The position numbers were made by a program, and so were the translations under genes. This document shows, in pieces, positions 1 to 10,594 of a stretch of 64,000 nt of DNA. The notes under the pieces were generated by a model, which was given only the letters and a program-made list of their open reading frames with translations, was not told the origin of the DNA and ran no database searches. Position 1 is the first letter of the stretch. The number at the start of each line of letters is the position of its first letter. Location of the stretch: the NCBI GenBank assembly GCA_002786025.1, contig NHNW01000008.1, forward strand, positions 558,001 to 622,000. Reading direction: 5' to 3'. Origin of the DNA: Zasmidium citrigriseum (Eukaryota; Ascomycota; Dothideomycetes; Mycosphaerellales; Mycosphaerellaceae).

Positions 1-197
1 AGGTACATTGCTTGATGGTTTGTTGTCTCGCGTCAGGCTGAGTCTAGGCTGATACATACCAGTGAATCGATAAAGACGTGTGTTTCAGGGAACGGCATAG
101 CAACTCAACTACGAACGGATTTCGGATCCTGATAGCAACATCTCGTGAAGAGCTCATCGCTTCATCACGATCAAACGACTCGAACCCCTTCGATAGA

Positions 198-1493
198 TCA
201 CTCGCCCAAGAAGACCGGCCTCTCCGCCTGCGGCGTGATCCTCAACATATGCCTCCTCGTCTCTCCCTCTTTGACTTCGAAATCTCGCAGGGCAGAACTG
301 TCAGGTCAGTCAACAATCTCGCCCTTCCTCCACACGGAAGCAAAATGAATCAGTAGACTCACTGCTGCGTAACCCGATTATCGTAAACCACTACCGTTCC
401 TGGCCTCCACCTCACACGAATATGCCAGTCCTGACCGTGCTCGATATGATTGTAGAGGAAGTTTAGGAGGGTGTCGCTCTCGTCTTGTTTAAGATTTGTT
501 ATGCGGCGAGTGTAGAGGCGGTTGATATAGAGGGAGTTGGATCTCGTGACCTGGGAGTTTGCTGTGAGCATGTAGTGGAATCGATGGTATCAGGGTCTTC
601 GTACGGGATGCGTTCGAACAACCGGATGATTCGTCTCAATCGGCTCACGAATATAACGTTCTTTATGATCTGCCACTGCAGCTTGCTGAAAGCCGGAATG
701 CGTGGCTACGAGGCCGTGAAGGCGGGCCTTGAACGGCTCGGAAAGAGCATTGTAGGCGGCTGTTGTGGAGAGATAGAGCGTGTCGCCGCCGGACTTGGGC
801 GTGGAGAGCGAGAAGAAGATTGTCGTACCCATGCCGTTTCTTTGAAGTCAGTCCGTGTTTCGTCGAGTATCGGGAGAGGAAGACCGTACATCTCATAAGA
901 CATATCAGAATGCCACTTGATACTGCTGACGTTCTCCTTGATTTCATTATCCACCGATCCCGCTTTGAAGTCGCGGTAGACGGGTAGCAACTCAGGATAG
1001 TCTTTGACATGGCCACCATGTTGATGGATGTGCAGAGGGCCGAAGTGCTTGCCGAATTCACGTTGTTTCTCAGGACCTATGTCGACAAAGTCTTGGTCTC
1101 GAAAGACAACGACGCCACGCTCGGCTGCGAGTAATGCTAGCTGGTCTTTTTGATCAGACGTCAGGGAGGATAGCTGGAGGCCATGGACTTCGGTCCCGAT
1201 CGCTGGGGTGATTTCTTCAAAGGTGCTGCTCGGCGCTGTGAGGAGAGCGGTCTTGTTGGGATCCGCACGGAGGCCGGGGTCTTGGTGGTGGAATTCTTGG
1301 AGAGGAGGTTGGAGTCCCGGGACGTAGTGTGGTAGATAGGATGCGTATTTGTACTTTGGGTAAATGCTCAGCTAATGGTAGGCAATCATGACTTTTGAGT
1401 GGTACTGACCTTGTTCGCTTCGTAGTCAATCGACGTCTCAAATTTGAGTTGGCCTGGTGGCGGAGAGGTCGATGTGACAGTGTGTGTCGCCAT
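198..1493 (-). CDS. TauD/TfdA-family alpha-ketoglutarate-dependent sulfonate dioxygenase
   Basis: Predicted Fe(II)/2-oxoglutarate dioxygenase that would release sulfite from taurine or another sulfonate for sulfur nutrition. I rebuilt five exons (1493-1410, 1371-890, 839-605, 550-363, 297-198), giving 362 codons in frame. Visible family marks: FGPLHIHQ; the iron-binding HxD in WHSDMSYE; GGDTLY; LHGLVATHSGFQQA; RRITNLKQDES; RWRPGTVVVYDNRVTQHSA with the distal His; and the RRHMLRITP Arg region for the cosubstrate. The start is the first ATG in frame with the family N-terminus. The first intron would be only 38 nt, unusually short, so the first exon joint is the weakest part. It diverges from the transporter at 1929, which suggests joint uptake and use of a sulfonate; that link is inference. 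Confidence 0.88.
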
Positions 1494-1928
1494 ATTGCTG
1501 ATATCTAACTCTTACCAGACCATCGGACACGACACGGCTCAGCGATGCTTATACCCGCGGTGTGGCGATGTTGCGAGCTTGACCAGGATCATGGTGCCAT
1601 GCATGTCGTATGGCTTGGCGAGCAACGCAAAAGTCCTGTCTCCATGCTCAGAGCCGGCGAAGGTTGTTGGCCACCAATCGATTTCGTGGTTGATATCTCT
1701 TGGTAATAGCTGCGTTGGATGAGGTGCGTCTCGTTCCCGTAAAGAGCGTGTCGAACACCTGAAACGCTCGAACCGAGGAGCAGAGCCCACTTTCTAACTT
1801 GGATTGATACTCATCGTCATATTCATCTGCAATGATGTGCGTGGTCGCGGTGCGAAAGGCGTTCGATAGTCTTAAGCTTGCTGCTCGTCTGGGTAAATGT
1901 CTTCAGCGATATCGATCCAACGACCAGC
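1494..1928. promoter_or_regulatory. Shared divergent promoter of dioxygenase and transporter
   Basis: 435-bp interval between two divergently transcribed genes that plausibly serve the same sulfur pathway. A minus-strand open stretch at 1539-1790 lies inside, but I could not assign it to a family. No specific factor site is claimed. Confidence 0.4.
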
Positions 1929-3687
1929 ATGGCTGCAAATACCATCTGTCCTAAAGCAGAGCTTGGGATTGAAGTCCAAGTACATCGTGACACTCTCAAC
2001 TCGGAGAGATCGACGAGTCAAGAGCCAGCTGTGGAATGTCCGCCCTCCAAGTCCAGATGGAGGACCTTCGTTGGGCTGTTTTGGGATACGCTCGACGGGC
2101 GTCCGCGAGATCGGAAGTATGTCCAAAAGCTGGACACCTTCATGTTGTAAGCACCATTCTGTACGGGGCTTAAAGATAGAGCTGACCCGACTGCGAGCTC
2201 GTACATCTGTCTTGGATACTTCATCAAGTACCTCGATCAAACAAATTACAGTAACGCTTTCGTGAGCGGTATGCAGGAGGATGTAAGCCTTGCCTTCATT
2301 TCAGGCTGCGATATCTGCTGAAGCCTGTTAGCTCAAATTGTATGGTAATGAGCGCAATTGGCTCAATACCTGGTAAGTGCGTCCATGCACCTTCTCTTTG
2401 GGGTTTCCTGATACGCTGCTCCAGGTTCAACATCGGCATCATAATCGGCACAGTCCCCTCGCAAATGATTCAGCTTCGATACATCCGCCCTTCGATCTGG
2501 ATCCCCGCCTGCGAGATCTTCTGGTCGTCCTTGGTAATGTGTATGGCGGCCGCCAAGAATGTTGAAACTCTGTACGCTCTCCGTTTCTTCGTAGGACTGG
2601 CCGAAGCATGCGCCTTCCCAGGCTACGCTGCCTTACTCGGCGGCTGGTATGGACCACGAGAGCTGAGCAAGCGTGTTGCGATTTTCGAACAGACGAGTGG
2701 TATTGCCAGTATGTTCTCCGGATATCTTCAGGCTGGGTTGTACACTGGGATGAATGGTCGTCTGGGGCTGAAAGGATGGTAAGTTGATGGAGTGAGAGCT
2801 TGATCGTTGCTGATCCGAAGTATAGGCAATGGCTCTTCATCTTCGACGGAATAATTTCCATGCCCATAGCGATCTGGGGTCTCTTCGCCATTCCAGATCT
2901 CCCGCACACGACAAGAGCCTTCTACTGGACTGCGGACGACAGGCAGTACGGCGTCGAACGTATTGAACGCATTGGTCGCAAGCCGCCAGAGAAATTGACC
3001 TTGTCGACGATTCGAAAGGTGTATACCAACTGGAGACTGTGGGTCTTCATACTGCCGTACTTGATGGTAGCTCTTGCCGGCAACGGGACCAATTACTTCA
3101 ATTTGTATTTGAAGGCCGAGGGGTATAGTGTCGTGCAGACGAATGTCCTTCCAACGGCTGGCAATGCTCTGAGCGTAGTGACTGCGTTGACCTTTGGCAT
3201 CGCGGCGGACTATACAGGTCAGCGGATGCTGTTGATCATTGTCGTCCAGGTCATCGTCATGGTGTCGAATGTCATATTGTCGGTTTGGACCGTGCCGAAA
3301 GCGGCGCTGCTGCTCGGATTCTATCTGAGCTATGTGGGATCTGCTGCGCAGCCTATTGTCATTGTAAGCAAATGTCTCTCACAAGGATGCTGTGACCAAT
3401 TTGTTGACTCAGACACATGCATGGGGCCACCATCTGAACGCCGGGGATCCGAACTTGAGGCAATTGCTCGTGGCCACTGGCAACATCTTCACCTACACTT
3501 TTCTGGCCTTCCTTCCCTGTAAGATTTCTGTACATCTCTGCTGATGCAATCGAGCTGACAATCATCAGTGGCGCTGTTTCCGACTTACGAGGCTCCTCAT
3601 TATCGATACGGATACCAGGTACTGATATTGTTCGGCGGTCTGGCAATTGTGGGAGTGCTACTGCTCAATCACCTGCATAAGCTGTGA
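1929..3687 (+). CDS. Major facilitator, allantoate permease (DAL5/Seo1/Liz1) type
   Basis: Anion:cation symporter-type plasma membrane transporter for small organic anions. Seven exons (1929-2146, 2198-2282, 2332-2372, 2425-2778, 2826-3363, 3413-3518, 3569-3687) with introns of 47-52 nt give 486 codons, normal for the family. Typical stretches: the pre-TM1 KLDTFMFSYICLGYFIKYLD followed by QTNYSNAFVSGMQED; LYGNERNWLNTWF; RFFVGLAEACAFPGYA; and near the C-terminus HAWGHHLNAGDPNLRQLLVA and FPTYEAPHYRYGYQ. The start at MAANTICPK is the best ATG, but one in the same frame at 1878 is possible. Its divergent neighbour is a sulfonate dioxygenase; yeast Seo1 is in the same subfamily and linked to sulfur compounds, so a sulfonate or sulfur-ester substrate is a reasonable inference, not shown. 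Confidence 0.9.
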
Positions 3688-3720
3688 ACTTGAAGACGAT
3701 GCCCAACGCCTGTATTTGCT

Positions 3721-4632
3721 TCAGTGCTTCTTCCTGCCAATAAACACCGTCGCACGAGAGACGTGATGCGCTCCCGTTTCGATGTCTTTTATCGCCCGTT
3801 CTCGGTACTCCTCAAAACTGATATCGGCAATCATCTGTCCGGCCGCTTCTCTGGCTTTGACCATACTCCACCCAGCTTGGATACCCATCATCGCCCATGC
3901 TTTCCTTGTCTTTCCGTCATCATCCGGACGATCGATGACAAACGCATCACAGAGAACATCTTCCAGGTCACCATACTCGGGATTCTCCATCAGGCTATCG
4001 AGATTCATGTAGCCGTAGTTCATAGCTTCGGCACGATCGTTGGGCATGATTTTGCTAGTGAACATGCCGAACGTGAACGGTGGCGGCGGTCTCCAGTTTG
4101 ATTCGTTTTCGTGCCCATGGAGTGATTGCTCCGCTGCTCCAAGGGGTGCGACGGGTCGGAAAGGATGACGGACGGCTACGGGTCTGTCGTCTTCTACCCA
4201 CTGCAGCCAGCCTCCCGGTTTGAGCAGAGTGGTCACGTTGCGTACGGTTGTGCCCCATTCCTCGATACGCATAGCGGCTTGAATCAGGCGGATGTGAATG
4301 ACATCGAAGTAGCCGAGCCACTGCGGATCGAATGGCTTCTTGATATCCGCTAGGTGGAGCCTGACGTTCGGCGGGATCTTCTCCGGGCTTGGAAACATCT
4401 TGTCTGAAATGTCGAAGCCGTGGCATTCGGTAGAGGGCCTTGCGGCGGCGATCTCACGCAGCCAGATTGCTGTGCCCGTGCATATCTCGCCGATCTTCGC
4501 ATTGGGTGGCAGTGTGATGTTCGGATGAATGTAGTAGCCCTGGCAGGACATCGTGCACCGATGCTGGAGCTCAAGGCGTTCGGCTTCGCTTGCATCTCTC
4601 GAGATGATGTAGTTGTCTGCTGGCAAGGACAT
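3721..4632 (-). CDS. LaeA-like class I SAM-dependent methyltransferase
   Basis: Single-exon gene of 303 codons, ending 34 bp beyond the convergent transporter gene. The Rossmann SAM-binding motif I appears as IGEICTGTAIWLREI (about residues 47-61). It is followed by ECHGFDISDKMFP (motif II acidic region), FDVIHIRLIQAA (motif IV) and LLKPGGWLQWVEDD (motif VI), the order seen in the fungal LaeA/UMTA-like group. The group includes the secondary-metabolism regulator LaeA, but most members are of unknown substrate, and nothing here points to a biosynthetic cluster. Function beyond methyl transfer is therefore open. Confidence 0.85.
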   Translation of the reverse strand: MSLPADNYIISRDASEAERLELQHRCTMSCQGYYIHPNITLPPNAKIGEICTGTAIWLREIAAARPSTECHGFDISDKMFPSPEKIPPNVRLHLADIKKPFDPQWLGYFDVIHIRLIQAAMRIEEWGTTVRNVTTLLKPGGWLQWVEDDRPVAVRHPFRPVAPLGAAEQSLHGHENESNWRPPPPFTFGMFTSKIMPNDRAEAMNYGYMNLDSLMENPEYGDLEDVLCDAFVIDRPDDDGKTRKAWAMMGIQAGWSMVKAREAAGQMIADISFEEYRERAIKDIETGAHHVSRATVFIGRKKH

Positions 4633-5811
4633 GGTAATGCTCTGAATTTGTCAGTAGAGGGACCGATTTTAGAATTCCGGCGGAGAAAGATGTGATGTGA
4701 GGTAGAAGAGGACGAGCTAGGAAGTCAACGACTCAAATCTTGTTGCCAGCTGAAGGAGTCGAGCTAGAGACATGAGCGAATTCCGGCCCACAACTCCAGA
4801 GTCGGTAAGGATGTGCGGCATGCTGTCTTTCTGGTCACGAGTCCTTACGAAGCTCGTAGCAGCAACGCCTTCGTGATGTTTCGATATCATACCCGATGAG
4901 CTGTACACTCGCACCGACTACTCGATCGGGTGATGGACCAATCTGCTCGGGTCAGGGCAAACTTCCATTAGCACTCCATCGCCCGCTGGGTTGACCGGAC
5001 GGTACTTGGACTTTTCACACTGATGCAAGACTTCGAGAGAGAGGTGACTTTCTGTCATTTCGATGGAACTTGGTAGGAAAGAAGAGGAAGTGTGGTCTTC
5101 CTACCCCGTCATCTGGCAAGTGTGCACGGATCATGCGCTAAATTTAAAATTAGCAGCGGCATGAAGTCCGGTCTTGACTTCACCTCTTCACTTTCACTTT
5201 GACTGCAACTTCTAACCTCATCACCGCATCGTTTTCATCAAGTCCTCCGCTACACCACGACCATAGACGATGGCTTATCTCAACACGTGTTGGCTACTGA
5301 AGAATTGACCGAAGATCGGGGTGCCAAAGCATGACATGCGAAAAGAACCTCACCGACTTGCGCTTTACAGAGTCTCGAAAATACGTCGTGAATGGCCGAA
5401 GATTATCTAGCGATAGAGATTCCGAGCCAAGATGCGAAACATGACAACACTTCACACTCGCCTACTTGGACTTGGTCTGTTCTCTTTTAGCTTGCGTATG
5501 CAATTGCCACATCAAAGCCATGGACTCGAACTTCTAGGCTCTCTATCGACCTTGCGAAGTTTGCGATGGAAGTCCATCTCCACCGAACTAGGCCCCTTCA
5601 GCCCATCAGCACGACTGCGGGTGGCATGCTGTTTGTACTTCTAACGGAGATCAGCGAGGCTGTTGTGACCCGCACGATCTTCAGAGGACGATCATGTGAA
5701 AGCACTGACTTGAGTACGGGACGGACCGTTTGCTACTGTTTGTCTTCGCTCAGTGCACCTGCCCCTCGCCTGAACTGATACCATCCTGACAACATCAGCC
5801 TCGCGCACGCA
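4633..5811. other. Gene-free interval, promoter region of two neighbours
   Basis: About 1.2 kb between the divergent methyltransferase and AIM9-like gene. Only short unconvincing open frames (for example 5432-5644). An A/T-rich spot lies near 5138-5155. No repeat or RNA gene recognised. Confidence 0.5.
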
Positions 5812-7658
5812 ATGTCGCTGTGTTGTTTCGCAGGTCGACATACCTTCGCCAAAGCACGATGTTTGACCTTCTTCACGACAAACACGACCCTCAGTAACCA
5901 TCGCCATGCACGCCTGCTTACGAATAGCTCGTTTGTGCGACCGGAAGACAATGAGCTTTTCAACCACACATCCGGGCGATGGCTGTGAGACCTGCTCTTG
6001 CAAACGTTTCTTTATGAAACTAACTGAATCTTAGGTACAACGAAGAGAAAAGACTCCAGGAGCGATACCTGAAGTTCGACGTCGACGTCCTCGCCAAAAC
6101 TGCTGCTGGCACTACAGGCCGACGTCCGGACGACGTGCAGTCACTCCGCAAGTTCCACGACGGCAAATCCCACAGAATCTTCGAGGTGACAATGCGAGAT
6201 GGATCTCAAGTTCTCGCACCACTCCCATACCGTTTTCACCAACCTGCGGGCCTTTTGACTGCTAGCGAAGTTGCCACGATGGATCTCGCCAGCCGGCACG
6301 GTATCAAAGCCCCTCACGTCTACGGATACTCTGCAGACAAATGCAACCCCGTGGGGTCAGAATACATCATCATGGAGAAGTTCCGAGGGAAGCGCCTCAA
6401 TGACGTCTGGTTCGACCTCTCGGAACAGAGTAGAGTCAGAGTCATGGACAGTATCGTGAGCTGGGAGGCGAAGTTCTTCGGCATCTCTTTCCCAGCCTTT
6501 GGCAGCATTTTCTTCGAGAAGGATCTGCCAAGTCACATTGGCAGAGTCCTAATCAATGGACAAGCCGAAGGACTGTGTATTGGACCGGACGTATCTTTCG
6601 AGCACTGGGGAGGAACACGCAGTCAGCTGAACATCATCAGAGGTCCTAGTAAGTATTCCCGGGTGTACAATCGATAATCATCGACTGATACGAAGACCAC
6701 AGCGACAACTCCTCTTGAGCTGTTTGAAGCTGCTGCAAATAGGGAGATCGCATGGCTCCAAACCTATGGCAAACCTCGACTTTCACAAGACCCGCAGCAT
6801 CGTAGGCTGTTCGATCATCAACAAGTTGATCCGAAAGAGCATCTCTCCAGCCTCGAAGCCTTTATGCAAGTTATACCCCACGTCGTGCCGAACCAAGAAT
6901 GGCTCTGCAAGCCAGCGCTGCGATATGCAGAGGTTTATCTTCACAACATCTTGGTTGGCGAGGATGACGATGGTGAAGTTGACTTTGTGGGCCTCCTGGA
7001 TTGGCAGTACACCTCCGTGCGGCCACTATTCTTGCAAGCTCAACTTCCTGCGGGCTTTCATTACTACCAAGATGGAGACCCTGAAGCACTGCAGAAGCCC
7101 GAGATGGCCGCTGATATCCACTTGGACAGCAAGTGCAGTCGAAACTGCGCACTGGACATCTACCATCGCAAGCACACTCAATGGTACTACATGCAAGCGA
7201 CCGCACGGAAGTTCAACGATCACTCCCAGGCGATGATGCACAAGAACGCGAATTTCCTGAGGCAGATGTAATGGCGTGCCGCGCTCCCTTGGGAAGGCAA
7301 CAGCGTTCTACTTCAGCGCACTCTTGTACACCTCGCTGAGAATTGGTCTGAGATTGCCAGCGATGGAATGAGAGCCAACGAGGCGCCTGCTGAATGTCCG
7401 ATCACATTCACTGAGCACGAATCCAAGGACATCAAGGAGAAGAAAGGCGACATGTTTTGGAAGCAGATCTTTCACAAGCCTCTTGAGTCGAGAATTGGTG
7501 TCGAGTGCGATGGCGCTGTCTCACATGAGGGGTATGAGCAGGCGAAGCTTCGTGCCGCTGAAGAGAAGGCGGAGGCATTGAGAGAAGCAGCGGGTGATGA
7601 GGCCGGGCTGAAGACGATCGAACTGGCCTGGCCATTCGATGATCATGACGAAGATTGA
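5812..7658 (+). pseudogene. AIM9/FMP29-like phosphotransferase gene with in-frame stop and degenerate catalytic loop
   Basis: Member of the fungal APH/ChoK-like family that includes mitochondrial AIM9. Exons 5812-5984, 6035-6648 and 6703 onward. The N-terminus (MSLCCFAGRHTFAKARC) is basic and resembles a mitochondrial presequence. Family blocks are clear: ELFNHTSGRWLYNEEKRLQ, EYIIMEKFRGKRLNDVW, GLLDWQYTSVRPLFLQA. A TAA at 7269-7271 ends the frame after 451 codons. The same frame then stays open for 128 more codons carrying the expected family C-terminus (ALPWEGNSVLLQRTLVHLAE, ECPITFTEHE, final WPFDDHDED). In addition, the catalytic-loop block usually written RHPDLHxxN reads RYAEVYLHN, so the His and catalytic Asp are replaced. 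Best read as a decaying pseudogene or pseudokinase; stop readthrough is an alternative. Confidence 0.82.
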
Positions 7659-7806
7659 TAGGCCCCTGATGAGTCTGGCATTGCATTTCGAGGGAATGCT
7701 TTGACAGGTAGACTGACCAGAGCCAGAGCTGCCAGCCGAATCTGGCGAGGACCGTAATGAAACCTCCACTCAACAGCGAGAGATCGAGTCTCGAGCTTCA
7801 AATGGA

Positions 7807-8358
7807 TCAAGCAACAAGTTCTCTGTTCTCTATCAAATCGAACAACGGCACTTCCATACCACCCTCCCAGCTCGCGCTCCATCGCCCCTGGGCCTTCTTC
7901 CGATCAATGTACTCCAGCGCCTTCGTCTCCACTTCCTCCCATTCCTCCAACCTTGCCACCAACCCCGTCCTCCGCAACTCAATGATCGCATCCCTGACCC
8001 AAGTCCGGCAACTAAACAATCCTCCTTCCTCGCCCTCTCCACCACCCTTCCCGATCTGACGCACCGGCAGTCCCTCCAAGACTTTCTCCACCGCCTCCCT
8101 GTCACCACAGATCTTTCCCATAATCATCCTCGCCAACAACCTCTGCTCGTATGCAACGTCTGATATCTCAATTCTTTCGTACCGCCAGGGTTGCGAAATC
8201 TCTCCGTCGACGTTCTGAATCGTATTCTTCACGTGGTGCTTTGTCGTTGGCCCTTGGACGCCTGCTTTTGGAGCCAGGAAGAGTGCATAATGGTAGGTGC
8301 CCGGGTGCTTAGGCCGGGTGTAGAGGGCAAGCTGGGCACGGGGCTTGTGGCGAGGCAT
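7807..8358 (-). CDS. Small fungal protein of unknown function (DUF6914-like)
   Basis: Single-exon frame of 183 codons, convergent with the AIM9-like gene. The N-terminal part (HYALFLAPKAGVQGP, then TKHHVKNTIQ and an aromatic SQPWRYE) resembles a family of short uncharacterised fungal proteins that often carry a 'YHxALLVGPK...FHVKN' pattern. Recall of that family is from memory, so the name is tentative. No signal peptide or membrane segment. A conserved-looking acidic/Trp block (RLEEWEEVETKALEYIDRKK) is near the C-terminus. Function unknown. Confidence 0.7.
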   Translation of the reverse strand: MPRHKPRAQLALYTRPKHPGTYHYALFLAPKAGVQGPTTKHHVKNTIQNVDGEISQPWRYERIEISDVAYEQRLLARMIMGKICGDREAVEKVLEGLPVRQIGKGGGEGEEGGLFSCRTWVRDAIIELRRTGLVARLEEWEEVETKALEYIDRKKAQGRWSASWEGGMEVPLFDLIENRELVA

Positions 8359-9028
8359 ACTCGTTCCGAAATTGTAAAGAATGGCACAGGCTTCTGTGAG
8401 AAGTAGAATCGAAGACAGGTGGCGTGTCGCGACTGCCCAACAACAGAATCAGGGTAGAATGTCCCTTCGTCGCCAGAGCAGTCACGTGTCTTCGTATCCA
8501 ATTATCATGGATGAGCTTGCTTGCATCTTCACTGCGGATTTGGTGACTTTGAGGAGAATCTATGTTGATGGTTGGTGTTGTTGTCATCTAGATGGCTGGG
8601 AGGACAGATGTATCTCCCCTTGGCCAATTGTTTCACGACTTGAAGGGACGGCGTGGGGCTTTCTTCCTCCCTTCGCACGACGGAGCTCCCTCCAACCACC
8701 ATCATCATTAATTAATGGCAAAACATGGTAGAGCCACTTCAACACCGGAATGCTTCGGAAAATACGAGAAATAATACATCAAAGGCCTAGAGATCGTCAT
8801 TCAATGCCTGGGACGAGTGAGAGTGTATCACAATGTGAGACTTTGCTGCCCCTTGTGATCAGCGGCGAAACAGACTCGGAGTACAGTGCAAGATCATAGC
8901 AACGATGGTGTCGTTGCAGATTAAGGCCAAACCCACAATGGCTCTGCGAGCTTTGAGGCAACGATCACATCTACCCTGCTTCAAACACACCCTGGCATCT
9001 GCCTGTGCTGACTGTTCTTGCAGCATCG
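8359..9028. other. Intergenic leader with a 3' splice-site-like tract
   Basis: 670 bp before the GxGYxYP gene. At 9005-9022 the string GTGCTGACTGTTCTTGCAG has a branch-site-like CTGAC, a pyrimidine run and CAG, so an unseen 5' exon may splice in here. A short frame opening at ATG 8938 runs through this site and stops after the gene's ATG in another frame; it could act as an upstream ORF. Confidence 0.35.
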
Positions 9029-10594
9029 ATGGTGGCCTCATCACACGCTACATTGGAATGGCCAAGCGATAGAGCCTTTCCCGTCTTCCCGGATGCCGCC
9101 CAAGATGTTGATTCTGCTGACATTACCAAACTCACTGGAGAGGAGAAAGCTTTACTGACATCGCTCCAGGGCGTTATCAACAGAAAGCAGCCTCGCATGT
9201 ACCTTTATTGGGATGATGACGGCACGAACAAGACGTGGCTGGAGGACCTTAGACAGTGTGTGACTATCACAGACTGGTCTACCGCACCGCTACGACTTCT
9301 CGAGAAATATCGTTCAGAGATTCAGGGGGCCATCGTGTATGATCTGGAAGTACCGGATACGATCAATCTTGCGACATCAATAGCTGGACATCGAGACTTT
9401 GTCATTGCGACTGCCGAGCTAGCAAAATCGCATGGACTCCACATACTCCAAGATTTGCACGGCATGTTCGAAAGCAAGCTGGAAGTGTACATCTACGGAC
9501 TACAGAACGTATACCCTCACTTGACGAAGCGTTTGGTAACAGCAATTCCTCCGAAAGCTGGCAAGACCACCGTGAATCCGATCTTGCGTGACTACATCGT
9601 GGCTATTGGCGCACCCTGCATATGGCTGGATCCTGAAAATGACGACGAGCTGCAACTTCTCAGAAAGATCCTACAGACTTCCGAGGCCAATTCGGCGTAC
9701 CTTGGTTGGTTTCCGCATGGCCATGAAATGACTGGAGTTACGGAAGCGTCACGATGCAGTATGTATGTGGTGGCCAGTGACTTCCTCTTCAATGGCAGTC
9801 TCATGGCTGGTCTGTCGAAGTTTTTCCCAATGGACAGACCGAGACCGTTAATTGACGAGACTAGAGCAAGCAGGCAGATCGAAAACAAGATCTACATCTC
9901 ACTGACGTGGAGTGAAGGCGATAATGTTCAGTACTGCCAACGACACTTGAAACACCTGTGGGACAATGACAGTCGCGGCAAGATCCCTATGGGCTGGACC
10001 ATCACTCCTCTACTCGTCGACATCGCACCTAACATACTAAGCTATTTTCAGAGAACCGCAACTGGAAACGATGCTCTCGTGGTGGGACCATCGGGCGCTG
10101 GATACACAAACCCAGTTGACTGGCCGACAAAAGACCTTGAGCTCTTCCTTGACCAAACGAAGCGGTACAACAGCCAAGCTGCCATTCAGAGCCACGTCTG
10201 GGTCTACAATCGTGTGAACGGGAAACCCATAGCTATCTCGAAGAACCTCGCTTCGGCTTACAAGAAAGCTCTCGGACCGGAGCTCCTGGGGATCTCAACC
10301 GATGCACGGGAGAAAGGCAAGGATAGATACGCTGTGGAATTTATTGACGGTCTTCCTGTCGCGGGCTTGCTCCAGATCGATCGCCTTGACGAGGGCTTGG
10401 TCCAGCTGAAGACAATATCAAAATCACATTTCGACGGCACGGAACCTCTTTTCGTAGCCTGCTCATTGACAGCTTGGAATTTCACAGTCGGGGATGTCAA
10501 TAGCATGATTGGAAGATTGGGCGAAGAGTTTGAAGTGGTGAGGCCAGACGAGCAGTTCAAAATGATCCAAATGGTACACAACCAGCAAGCTTGA
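9029..10594 (+). CDS. GxGYxYP-family protein (putative carbohydrate-active, bacterial-type)
   Basis: Single-exon frame. The first ATG in frame at 9029 gives 521 codons. It matches the layout of the GxGYxYP family, mostly known from Bacteroidetes and other bacteria and predicted to be a glycoside hydrolase. The N-terminal domain has LLTSLQGVINRKQPRMYLYW. The C-terminal domain has the naming motif as GPSGAGYTNP, preceded by IYISLTWSEGDNVQYCQRH and MGWTITPLLVDIAPNILSYF. The ATG leaves only MVASSHATLEW before the conserved region. An upstream non-ATG extension would add a hydrophobic LTVLAASMVA stretch, and a 3' splice-like site precedes the ATG, so a spliced first exon with a signal peptide is possible. 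No known enzyme activity can be assigned. Confidence 0.75.
   Translation: MVASSHATLEWPSDRAFPVFPDAAQDVDSADITKLTGEEKALLTSLQGVINRKQPRMYLYWDDDGTNKTWLEDLRQCVTITDWSTAPLRLLEKYRSEIQGAIVYDLEVPDTINLATSIAGHRDFVIATAELAKSHGLHILQDLHGMFESKLEVYIYGLQNVYPHLTKRLVTAIPPKAGKTTVNPILRDYIVAIGAPCIWLDPENDDELQLLRKILQTSEANSAYLGWFPHGHEMTGVTEASRCSMYVVASDFLFNGSLMAGLSKFFPMDRPRPLIDETRASRQIENKIYISLTWSEGDNVQYCQRHLKHLWDNDSRGKIPMGWTITPLLVDIAPNILSYFQRTATGNDALVVGPSGAGYTNPVDWPTKDLELFLDQTKRYNSQAAIQSHVWVYNRVNGKPIAISKNLASAYKKALGPELLGISTDAREKGKDRYAVEFIDGLPVAGLLQIDRLDEGLVQLKTISKSHFDGTEPLFVACSLTAWNFTVGDVNSMIGRLGEEFEVVRPDEQFKMIQMVHNQQA

Noticed and set aside
1539..1790. Minus-strand frame with a WWPTTFAG-type stretch
   Set aside because: Looks partly protein-like but no family, start context or splice model could be found; may be a gene remnant in the divergent promoter.
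8938..9068. Short ATG frame before the GxGYxYP gene
   Set aside because: Overlaps the gene start in another frame and shows no protein character; at most an upstream ORF.
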